This document shows positions 15,280-21,622 of a stretch of 23,992 bases of DNA, piece after piece. Source of the stretch: Desulfuromonas sp. SDB (GTDB lineage Bacteria; SDB-A); the NCBI GenBank assembly GCA_001412365.1, contig LKUE01000374.1:1-23992 (forward strand), in the 5' to 3' direction. The position numbers and the translations under genes are program-made. Position 1 is the first letter of the stretch. Each line of letters begins with the position of its first letter. A model generated the notes under the pieces. That model was not told where the DNA came from. It was given only the letters and a program-made list of their open reading frames with translations, and did not search any database.

Positions 15280-15314
15280 ATTTAATTCTCCTTAATGAAA
15301 TAAGTAATATTTAT

Positions 15315-15794
15315 TTAATCATTATCCAGTTCTTTATCCATAATCAGGTTTTTAACTTTATATCCAAGTTTCTCATACATCGCCCGGGCGGAAGTATTAT
15401 GTCCGAACACATGGAACATAATTTTATTTAATCCCAGTTCCCCTACTTTTTGTTCAAATTTCTTCATTGCCTCTAAACCATATCCTTTTCGCCGGAATTA
15501 GGGATAAATCTTAATGTCGTACAGAAAGGCTAACTTCCCTGCCTGTCTTTCCTCTATGGCAAACCACAATATTCCAAAAGTTTGCTCAGAGTCCTGGTTT
15601 TCAATTTTGAAAAAATAATGACCAGGGGTATTCAATCCTTTAGGGAGTAGTTTGTCAAAGGTCTCCCTGGCTATCTGCAGCGCATTATCCTCCGTCCAGT
15701 TTCCTGAACGGATATGCTCCTGAGCATAATCCTTTATGGATACATTGCAGTAATTCTCGAAATCCAGCTGATTCATGGGAATTAAATCAATCAT
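15315..15794 (-). pseudogene. GNAT acetyltransferase with a single nonsense codon
   Basis: The first 98 codons read as a good GNAT front (MIDLIPMNQLDFENYCNVSI through GKLAFLYDIKIYP). A TAA at 15498-15500 then interrupts it. The same frame continues with FRRKGYGLEAMKKFEQKVGE, then KIMFHVFGHNTSARAMYEKL and GYKVKNLIMDKELDND up to a TAA at 15315. The stop stands where GNATs have Glu or Gln before RRKGYG, so GAA or CAA to TAA is the likely change. The truncated product lacks the whole acetyl-CoA loop, so it should be inactive. The rest shows no other damage, so the lesion is young, or is a sequencing error. Confidence 0.8.
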
Positions 15795-15827
15795 AAAAAT
15801 TCATCCTGTTAAAATTATTAAAAATCA

Positions 15828-16523
15828 TTACAACTTTAAAAACTCTCTTATCCGGGCAAGTGATAAATCCCAATTCTGGTAGGAATTGTAAATTTTTGTT
15901 TTGGGAAAGGGAAATTGAGTGTATAAATTTTCACATATTATTTTCCATTCATCCATAAATGCCAATATTCCATCCAAACCAGTTAAATTACGGTCTTTCA
16001 GCCATTTTTGTGAATTGAAGGCATCATACACATGCTGAATCCAGGTGCCCCGGTTTCCTGCTTGACTCCATTCTTGTTCTTTTAAAGAAATCATCCTATC
16101 AATAAAATCCTGGTAATTTTCTATGACCAGATAAATGAGCACCGGACTTAATCTGTTAATCCTTTCAACAATTTGCTGATTGTATTGAAAAACCTGCTCA
16201 GCTGGATATCCGGCAGCAAACATCAGCATTGCCCCGGTCTGCCAAAAGCGGCTTTCCATAACCGTTATCACCTTGTTATTGTACATACTCCTGGAAAAAT
16301 CTTCCCATTTATCCAGAATTTCAATTTTTTGGGTCAGGGACGATTTTACCACTTCTTTTAAGTTAAGATCATCTCCAATGGGAATGGGATGATCCGGCTG
16401 CCACTCCGTTAAACTCCGGCTTTTACAGCCAACGGCAGTAATTTCCTCAGCTAAAATTTGAGCAGTAGTAGTCTTGCCTGACCCCGGAGGTCCTTCCACT
16501 AGAATTAATTTCGTATCAATCAT
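15828..16523 (-). CDS. P-loop NTPase, nucleoside/thymidylate-kinase-like
   Basis: The 231-residue protein starts MIDTKLILVEGPPGSGKTTT, with Walker A GPPGSGKT at residues 11-18. Other signs are VITVMESRFWQTG, a strand and acidic/Arg stretch as in deoxynucleoside and thymidylate kinases, and VLIYLVIENYQDFIDRMIS as the parallel strand and helix. Similar stand-alone proteins are common but their substrates are not known. There is no ribosome site; a consensus TATAAT about 12 bases upstream of the ATG suggests that it is expressed from a nearly leaderless transcript (see 16535-16562). Confidence 0.75.
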   Translation of the reverse strand: MIDTKLILVEGPPGSGKTTTAQILAEEITAVGCKSRSLTEWQPDHPIPIGDDLNLKEVVKSSLTQKIEILDKWEDFSRSMYNNKVITVMESRFWQTGAMLMFAAGYPAEQVFQYNQQIVERINRLSPVLIYLVIENYQDFIDRMISLKEQEWSQAGNRGTWIQHVYDAFNSQKWLKDRNLTGLDGILAFMDEWKIICENLYTQFPFPKTKIYNSYQNWDLSLARIREFLKL

Positions 16524-16534
16524 ATAAATTTATA

Positions 16535-16562
16535 ATTATAAAATTTTACAATTTTTATTCAA
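16535..16562 (-). promoter_or_regulatory. Promoter giving a nearly leaderless transcript
   Basis: On the minus strand TTGAAT (16557-16562) and a perfect TATAAT (16535-16540) are 16 bases apart. The likely start of transcription is about 16527, only a few bases before the ATG at 16523. The absence of any purine-rich site there agrees with leaderless or near-leaderless translation. The region is very AT-rich, which raises the chance of a false match. Confidence 0.4.
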
Positions 16563-16600
16563 TCTGCGTTTACTTAATTTTGTTAAAATATAAATTTGAA

Positions 16601-17056
16601 CTAGGTTAACTTCAAAGGCGAAGTGCAATAGGGACATTTGATTGCATCTTTTGGAATTTCCATAAAACAAAATGAACATTGTTTAGTGGTTGGTTCAGCA
16701 GGAGCTTGTTCTTTTTTACGGTTTAACCTGTTTATGCTCCTGATCAGGAAAAATACACAAACCGCAATTATCAAAAAGCTGATTACTGTATTTACAAACA
16801 TTCCGTAATTAATTGTAACTGCACCGGCAGCCTGGGCATCAGCTAAAGTGGTATAGGGGCCGGGAATTTCTCCAGCTTTTAAAATGACAAATAAATTTGA
16901 AAAATTAACATCTCCCAATAGAATACCTATAGGAGGCATAATAACATTATCAACCAAAGATTTAACTATGGTTCCAAATGCAGCGCCCATGATAATACCC
17001 ACTGCCATGTCCACCACATTCCCCCTCAGCGCAAATTCTTTGAATTCTTTGAACAT
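16601..17056 (-). CDS. mscL: Large-conductance mechanosensitive channel with C-terminal zinc ribbon
   Basis: The N-terminus MFKEFKEFALRGNVVDMAVG and the pore helix VGIIMGAAFGTIVKSLVDNV with IMPPIGILLG are classic MscL. A second membrane helix lies at about residues 84-106. The channel opens under membrane tension and releases solutes on osmotic downshock. After the usual helical bundle region, which is short here, a rubredoxin-like knuckle pair follows: CSFC at 127-130 and CPYC at 141-144, predicted to bind zinc. This tail is known in many MscL homologues from anaerobes and replaces the E. coli C-terminal bundle. The ATG has a GGAGG site. A small perfect hairpin stands directly upstream (17070-17089). 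Confidence 0.95.
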   Translation of the reverse strand: MFKEFKEFALRGNVVDMAVGIIMGAAFGTIVKSLVDNVIMPPIGILLGDVNFSNLFVILKAGEIPGPYTTLADAQAAGAVTINYGMFVNTVISFLIIAVCVFFLIRSINRLNRKKEQAPAEPTTKQCSFCFMEIPKDAIKCPYCTSPLKLT

Positions 17057-17069
17057 GTTCCCTCCAGAT

Positions 17070-17089
17070 TTTATACCTTAATGTATAAA
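17070..17089 (-). promoter_or_regulatory. Small perfect hairpin directly upstream of the mscL ribosome site
   Basis: The minus strand reads TTTATAC, a six-base loop, GTATAAA, ending three to four bases before the GGAGGG of mscL. The seven-base arms match perfectly but are AT-rich, so an RNA hairpin would be weak. The GTATAAA half could instead be a -10 box. It lies in the 58-base gap after the PNPOx-fold gene. Confidence 0.35.
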
Positions 17090-17114
17090 GTTACCTTTAA
17101 TTATTATTAAAATT

Positions 17115-17492
17115 CTAGAGTAACTTTTTTGAACCTGAATAAACCTCCTCTACTTTAAGCACCGCTACTCCATGCCCTGCACGGTGAGGAGGGTACCATT
17201 TTTTCATGTCATCAAAATAATCACCTTGTTCATAATATTGGACATCACCTTTGATCTGATAAGTTCGGCGATTATCAGTTATAAAAAGAATTGAACCTTT
17301 ACACCCCGATTGAATATTAATCAAGGTTTTAACAAAATGATTATTGGCAATTAAAATAGTATCCGGACTGAATTTAGAAATACAGGAAACATAAATTGTA
17401 TTGGGGATTCCTTCCACACTGACCGTAGTAAAAACAGCCAGACCTTTCCGCTTTTCCCAATCATTGATAACTGCTGAGGGCAACTCAGACAT
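17115..17492 (-). CDS. Pyridoxamine 5'-phosphate oxidase-fold flavoprotein
   Basis: The 125-residue protein is a split-barrel of the PNPOx-like group: KRKGLAVFTTVSVEGIPNTI, then DTILIANNHFVKTLINIQ, CKGSILFITDNRRTYQIKGD and VAVLKVEEVYSGSKKLL. The first strand pair with xGxPN and the KT-x-x-NI helix are typical for FMN- or F420-binding members. It overlaps nothing but follows the encapsulin-type ferritin gene by only 12 bases, so the two are almost certainly co-transcribed. A flavin reductase partner would make sense for moving iron in and out of ferritin, but that is inference. Confidence 0.8.
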   Translation of the reverse strand: MSELPSAVINDWEKRKGLAVFTTVSVEGIPNTIYVSCISKFSPDTILIANNHFVKTLINIQSGCKGSILFITDNRRTYQIKGDVQYYEQGDYFDDMKKWYPPHRAGHGVAVLKVEEVYSGSKKLL

Positions 17493-17504
17493 AATATTCT
17501 GTTA

Positions 17505-17789
17505 TCAGTGAGAAATTGGTTTTTCGGTGAACAAATAGTCCTTTAATTCCTTGCTAAAACTGGGATCTTTTCTGCGTATCCATTCTAAAACCATGGTTGC
17601 ATGTTCCTTTTCCTCATCCCGGTTATGGGCAAGGATCCCCTTCAACTGTTCATCTTGGCAGACATCTACTCTCTGGTTATACCAATCAATTGCCTCCAAT
17701 TCTTCAATCAATGACACTATCGCCCGGTGCATTTCTTTCACCGGTGCGGAAAGCTCTCCTACCTGTTCATGATAGCCTTCATGGGACAT
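17505..17789 (-). CDS. Encapsulated-ferritin-like protein (EncFtn family), no shell gene nearby
   Basis: The 94-residue protein matches the encapsulin-associated ferritin family over nearly its full length: HRAIVSLIEELEAIDWYNQR, then GILAHNRDEEKEHATMVLEW and YLFTEKPIS. The ferroxidase ligands by comparison with the Rhodospirillum rubrum protein are Glu30, Glu60 and His63, with Glu29, Glu32, Trp36 and Tyr37 also kept, so iron oxidation should be possible. The family members packed in encapsulin shells usually carry a short targeting tail after this core; here the protein ends at PISH with no tail. No encapsulin gene is present in the window on either side. AGGAGG precedes the ATG. It is coupled with the PNPOx gene and follows EFR1. 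Confidence 0.9.
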   Translation of the reverse strand: MSHEGYHEQVGELSAPVKEMHRAIVSLIEELEAIDWYNQRVDVCQDEQLKGILAHNRDEEKEHATMVLEWIRRKDPSFSKELKDYLFTEKPISH

Positions 17790-17820
17790 ATTATCCTCCT
17801 CAGATTAGCTGATATAAATT

Positions 17821-17836
17821 ACCGGAACAATCCGGT
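17821..17836 (-). terminator. GC-rich hairpin between EFR1 and the ferritin gene
   Basis: ACCGGA and TCCGGT pair perfectly around a four-base loop (TTGT on the minus strand). It starts about 17 bases after the EFR1 stop and ends about 30 bases before the ferritin start. No T tract follows on the minus strand, so it could be a weak terminator, an mRNA-stabilising hairpin or an operator. The structure is seen; its role is uncertain. Confidence 0.3.
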
Positions 17837-17852
17837 TGAACATTATTATTTT

Positions 17853-18671
17853 TTATGTTCGGTTATTTAATTTGTCTTTCAACACCATCTCCGAAACAGC
17901 TATTACCGGATGATGATAGCACTTAATTGAAAACTCCCCATTTCCCATATTTACTGCATGTTGAGGGCACCAGTGCATACAAGCCAAGCACCCCAGACAA
18001 TGATCCAGCCAGCATGGAAAGTTGTCAATTAACCGGATATTGTCCCCGGGGCATATACATTCACAAATTCCGCATCCGTTGCAGTTTTCACTGACAGAAA
18101 ATGCCAGGGACTCAGATCCTTTCATTATCACCTGCACTACCATATCTTTCACCACAGGTATCATTCTGATTATTTCCGTCCGGAATAAATCTTTTAAAAT
18201 AAAGGCGGATTCAATCTTACCCTCTCTACGGTTATCAATGTAATCGCTGATAAAATCTAATTTGATCTTCCAGTTGTTGATCAGTTTTTCCAGATCATTA
18301 TGGTTTATCCAGTTTGAATCAAAAACATTATGGGGCATGGCTGCGGCAAATCCTCCGGATAATGTCCCTCCGGAATATTTTATTTTTTTTGCAAAATATT
18401 TCAAACAATGAGAAGGAGTTATTCCGTAAGTACAAACTGCAAACAGGTATTTTTGCTGGATATTTTCAATTTTTTTGATTAAATCTTGAAAAACAGGAGG
18501 CGGTTTAAATGCATAAACCGGAAACACAAATCCTACAACTTCATCCTCAATTTCAATAACTTCTTCATCAACAGTATTTATCGCCGGAATTAAGCTGGCA
18601 TTCAGCCTTTCCGCGATATCTTTCCCTACCGCTAAAGAATTCCCGGTACCTGAAAAATAATATATCTTCAT
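17853..18671 (-). CDS. EFR1-type flavodoxin-ferredoxin protein
   Basis: The 272-residue protein begins with a flavodoxin-like FMN-binding loop (MKIYYFSGTGNSLAVGKDIA), then VVGFVFPVYAFKPPPVFQDL, the pattern of the EFR1 family. Near the C-terminus it has two [4Fe-4S] motifs: CNGCGICECICP (Cys197, 200, 203, 207) and CLGCLACMHWCP (Cys225, 228, 231, 235). It can therefore carry flavin and two clusters and act in electron transfer in the cytoplasm of an anaerobe. The partner is not known. Next downstream is the encapsulin-type ferritin, so it might supply electrons to release stored iron, in line with the ferredoxins that accompany other ferritin systems; this is inference. Confidence 0.9.
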   Translation of the reverse strand: MKIYYFSGTGNSLAVGKDIAERLNASLIPAINTVDEEVIEIEDEVVGFVFPVYAFKPPPVFQDLIKKIENIQQKYLFAVCTYGITPSHCLKYFAKKIKYSGGTLSGGFAAAMPHNVFDSNWINHNDLEKLINNWKIKLDFISDYIDNRREGKIESAFILKDLFRTEIIRMIPVVKDMVVQVIMKGSESLAFSVSENCNGCGICECICPGDNIRLIDNFPCWLDHCLGCLACMHWCPQHAVNMGNGEFSIKCYHHPVIAVSEMVLKDKLNNRT

Positions 18672-18712
18672 TTAAATCTTGGTTAATAGAAAATTATCTT
18701 AAATAATTAAAT

Positions 18713-19531
18713 TTATAAACTTTCCACAAATTTAATAATTTTTTCAATAGCTCGATCAGTAGTGTTCCAAGTGATCTTAAACTTATCTTCAATATCTTGG
18801 CGCAATTTCAACTGCATCTCAACTAATTTCTGCAGGGCTTTTTTAATTGATTCAAGAGTGGGCTGGGGAAATAATTCAATTTTGACCAGCTGATTTGAAT
18901 ATTCCTGAAGTTCCAACCTCCGGGAGGAAAAAGTTGAATATCCCCTTAACCGCACAGTCCATTTTTCAACAATATCTCTGATCATTGAAAATTCGCTGGC
19001 ACAATTATAATACTCTCCCCGGTGAGTGTGAGAGTAAAGATAGAACATCCATGCCCAGAATTGTTCATCTTCATGAATATAACTGTCTTTGGTAATTGTT
19101 GATTTATCTGCTTCCGGCAGGGATTCCGACCATTTTTTTATAACACCATCTCTATCCCAAACCACCTCAAGTCCTTGATACCCGTATTGGGGCAAATCAT
19201 CTTCAACGTACAAATTTATATCTGTTTTAATTTTAGGTTCAAAAAAGTAAATGATAAAATAAGGTTTGATATGATCTGCGTCAAAACGATGGAACCAGGG
19301 GCTTATAGCCCAATTTTTCCTCATCTGCCAGCACCCATCTCTACTCCGGGCATGTTCAAACAAAACACCTATATCCAAATCACTGTCCTCATCCATCTTG
19401 CCAGCGGCAGTACTGCCAGTTAAAAAACAGCCGTTAACTCCGGGAGTACTGTAAAAAAAATTCAGAACTTTGTTGATTACATCATCATGATCCTTCAGAT
19501 TAACGGTTGATTTTATATTGAAATCTTTCAT
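18713..19531 (-). CDS. Nucleotidyltransferase (pol-beta/MNT fold)
   Basis: The active site reads GCFLTGSTAAGKMDEDSDLD followed by IGVLFE: a Gly-Ser helix start and the DxD pair of the nucleotidyltransferase fold. A third acidic residue is likely in TDINLYVEDD. The C-terminal half is helical, with a stretch (QFWAWMFYLYSHTHRGEYYN) often found in aminoglycoside-nucleotidyltransferase-like enzymes. So it may transfer a nucleotide to a small molecule, or be a minimal toxin/antitoxin-type enzyme, although no antitoxin-like partner is next to it. The ATG at 19531 has only a weak purine stretch. A decayed relative of the same fold lies at 3985-4192. Confidence 0.8.
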   Translation of the reverse strand: MKDFNIKSTVNLKDHDDVINKVLNFFYSTPGVNGCFLTGSTAAGKMDEDSDLDIGVLFEHARSRDGCWQMRKNWAISPWFHRFDADHIKPYFIIYFFEPKIKTDINLYVEDDLPQYGYQGLEVVWDRDGVIKKWSESLPEADKSTITKDSYIHEDEQFWAWMFYLYSHTHRGEYYNCASEFSMIRDIVEKWTVRLRGYSTFSSRRLELQEYSNQLVKIELFPQPTLESIKKALQKLVEMQLKLRQDIEDKFKITWNTTDRAIEKIIKFVESL

Positions 19532-19558
19532 AAAATCATTAACTCTCGATTTTAAATA

Positions 19559-19768
19559 CTATTGCCTTATTTTCCATGCTTTGTTTATTGCCAATACCGA
19601 AATTATTATGCCTGCAGCCAATAAAGGCATTAGTTTAGTGTGTTGATGGGTATCGTAAAAATTTACAAAATTAGCAAAAATCACCACTGCCCACATGATC
19701 AAATTTATCACTAAAATAACCAGAATATCATTGTCTTTAAATTTTTTTACAATGCTCTGCCAATCCAT
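19559..19768 (-). CDS. Small two-helix membrane protein, unknown
   Basis: The better start is the ATG at 19768, with AGAGGTGG seven bases upstream; a longer frame to 19831 overlaps the preceding gene. The 69-residue product starts MDWQSIVKKFKDND and has membrane segments at about 15-34 and 46-62, with a His-rich loop (FYDTHQHTKLMP) between. No family was recognised. It lies 27 bases before the nucleotidyltransferase-side end and could be part of a small exported/membrane set with 19819-20307. Confidence 0.6.
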   Translation of the reverse strand: MDWQSIVKKFKDNDILVILVINLIMWAVVIFANFVNFYDTHQHTKLMPLLAAGIIISVLAINKAWKIRQ

Positions 19769-19818
19769 GAGTAACCACCTCTTCAATGGGTATTTTACTG
19801 AATAACCCTGATTAATCT

Positions 19819-20307
19819 TTATGGTAAACAAGGCCAGGGATAAGCTTTACGGAGTTTTTCATCCCCATAGCTTAATCCTTGCCCAACTAAGATGATTGAA
19901 TCACTCAACGGTTTATCAAATCTCATAGTGTAATCATTCCATCTGGGGGTAGGTATTAGATCTAAAATAGAAATTACTTCAGTAAAACTAAGGTTTACTA
20001 CAAACACTCCAAACAACTCATCTTCCAGCATACCATAAAATTGCCGGTCCCCTCTAATCCCATGGGCAAGAACAATATAACATTCAAACTCTCCCTGTTT
20101 CGGACAGACATCCAAAATAAGAACTTCATCTACATTTGGATTTAAATCATTAAAAATTCCAGTGATTTCAGATAGAACTGATAAGTGGATTTGTTTATCT
20201 TTTTGATAAGAACTTTGCTGTGCTGAATATATATCCTGGTTATGGAAACAGTTCAAAAATTGAGAATTTAAAAATAACCATATCACCAGAGATATTATTT
20301 TATTCAT
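19819..20307 (-). CDS. Exported protein of unknown function
   Basis: A 162-residue protein with a cleavable-looking signal (MNKIISLVIWLFLNSQFLNC), possibly a lipoprotein at Cys20, though the lipobox is not standard. The mature part has strands such as VDEVLILDVCPKQGEFECYI and VFVVNLSFTEVISILDLIPT, and a C-terminal part with IILVGQGLSYGDEK. No family was recognised. The upstream site (AAGAAAG) is weak. The gap to the helical-repeat gene upstream is 48 bases without a clear terminator. Confidence 0.6.
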   Translation of the reverse strand: MNKIISLVIWLFLNSQFLNCFHNQDIYSAQQSSYQKDKQIHLSVLSEITGIFNDLNPNVDEVLILDVCPKQGEFECYIVLAHGIRGDRQFYGMLEDELFGVFVVNLSFTEVISILDLIPTPRWNDYTMRFDKPLSDSIILVGQGLSYGDEKLRKAYPWPCLP

Positions 20308-20355
20308 TTATACTTTCTTAATAATCAGGTTATTTGTAAAAAACAGTGATTGTTA

Positions 20356-20916
20356 TTATGTACTCTTATCAATTGCTTTTTTTACAATATCCCCGGGAAG
20401 GGAACCTGCGCTAAGCAATGCTTGTCGAGTATTACTGCCAGCTTCTTTTCCAATTCTATCAGCAGCCTGTATTACTCCCATTACTGCAGAAGTAACCACA
20501 TCTGAAGTATCTATTCCTATTTTTTTCCCGGCGATCATTGCACCTTCCACCGCAGCGACACTGTTCTTGGCAATATCTCCGCCCACTTCTGCGCCACCAC
20601 TTACTGCCCCTTTAGTAATATTGCGAACTGCGCTTATGATATCAATACTGGTTTCCGAAACACCCTCTAGGGTAGCACTTACTGTATTTTTAACGACATC
20701 ATTTGTTGAGGAAATTATGTTCGATGCGCCGGTTACTGCTCCTTGAGCTATTCCTGTAACTATATCATCAGTGGCCACCCCAATATCTCCGGCTTTACTT
20801 AAAATGCTGAGTGCTTGATCCTTAATAGAAGAATTAAGTGATGTTACTTTGTCTCCTGCATTTTGTAAGCTATCGGCAATAGCATCTCTCACTTCACCGA
20901 TAATTTTGTTTAACAT
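20356..20916 (-). CDS. Gly/Ala/Val-rich helical-repeat protein
   Basis: After an N-terminal helix (MLNKIIGEVRDAIADSLQNA) the 186-residue protein consists of about five units of roughly 22-24 residues, each of the type D-I/V-xxxx-V-x-GA-xxGA-xx-IG. Examples are DDIVTGIAQGAVTGASNI, AVRNITKGAVSGGAEV and DVVTSAVMGVIQAADRIG. Charged residues are spaced so that amphipathic helices result. Proteins with this look occur in methanogens, Chloroflexi and proteobacteria as uncharacterised, sometimes stress- or desiccation-like, helical proteins; no name is firmly known to me. A strong AAGGAGG site precedes the ATG, suggesting high expression. A 31-base perfect hairpin lies in the leader region. Confidence 0.75.
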   Translation of the reverse strand: MLNKIIGEVRDAIADSLQNAGDKVTSLNSSIKDQALSILSKAGDIGVATDDIVTGIAQGAVTGASNIISSTNDVVKNTVSATLEGVSETSIDIISAVRNITKGAVSGGAEVGGDIAKNSVAAVEGAMIAGKKIGIDTSDVVTSAVMGVIQAADRIGKEAGSNTRQALLSAGSLPGDIVKKAIDKST

Positions 20917-20947
20917 AATAATCCTCCTTGTTTTATAAAATACTGAA

Positions 20948-20978
20948 ATAATAATATTTTGCGCTAAAATATTATTAT
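20948..20978 (-). promoter_or_regulatory. 31-base perfect AT-rich inverted repeat
   Basis: The arms ATAATAATATTTT and AAAATATTATTAT are perfectly complementary around the five-base loop GCGCT. They lie in the 138-base gap after the exported protein at 21055-21597 and about 32 bases before the start of the helical-repeat gene. A related AT pattern (AATAATATTATTATT) recurs about 30 bases further upstream. It could be an operator, or a weak terminator of the preceding gene. Confidence 0.45.
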
Positions 20979-21054
20979 CTCATTTATTCGCGTATATATC
21001 TACAAATAATATTATTATTTAAACTATCTTCATCTAAATAATTAATTATTATGT

Positions 21055-21597
21055 TCACCAAATTCCAATGTAATCATAATTTATAATAAATCCACTTTCG
21101 GGATCTGAAAAATCAAATTTCCAAATCAAATCATAATTATTCAAATTTTCTACCGTACAAAGAGTAATACAACGGTCCCCTGGAATAATCAATCTCGCTT
21201 TACCAAAATATCTCCCCAAACCATCTAAATACCACAATTTCCACCGTTCTGTATCCAGTAAAAACGGCTGGGGCGAACCATCCAGAAAAATCAATTGATA
21301 AGGGGTTTCTGGCACAACCACCGCAGTCAGAGAACCTTCTTCCCTAATTTGATGAACTATCAGCCTATAATCCTTTTGTTCCGGGGTGTAATGCCAGAAT
21401 TCAAGAATTTCAATTTCAGTTGATCTATAATTTTCAGTCTCAACATTTCCCTGAACTTCAACTATCCCTTCTTCTACAGCGGCGTAGGGAGAGAAAATTT
21501 CCTCTCTTTCCATCTGTTCTGAGTATCCCCGGCAGGTTGAAAATATTTCAAAAACAATCAGTAATATTAATAAAAATATCCTATAAAATTTTTTCAT
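21055..21597 (-). CDS. Exported protein of unknown function
   Basis: The start has an excellent GGGAGGGGG site and a long signal (MKKFYRIFLLILLIVFEIFS followed by TCRGYS). The Cys at residue 22 could be a lipid site, but the lipobox is not standard. The mature part of about 155 residues is rich in aromatic and acidic residues and strands (EIEILEFWHYTPEQKDYRLI; ERWKLWYLDGLGRYFGKARL) and ends YDYIGIW. No known family was recognised. It follows the methyltransferase by 25 bases and probably shares its transcript. Confidence 0.65.
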   Translation of the reverse strand: MKKFYRIFLLILLIVFEIFSTCRGYSEQMEREEIFSPYAAVEEGIVEVQGNVETENYRSTEIEILEFWHYTPEQKDYRLIVHQIREEGSLTAVVVPETPYQLIFLDGSPQPFLLDTERWKLWYLDGLGRYFGKARLIIPGDRCITLCTVENLNNYDLIWKFDFSDPESGFIINYDYIGIW

Positions 21598-21622
21598 TCC
21601 CCCTCCCTAAAAGAAAAATTAA

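Noticed and set aside
18713-19768. Toxin-antitoxin pair made of the nucleotidyltransferase and the small gene before it
   Set aside because: The small protein has two membrane helices and no HEPN-like or antitoxin-like pattern, and the nucleotidyltransferase is longer than minimal MNT antitoxins.
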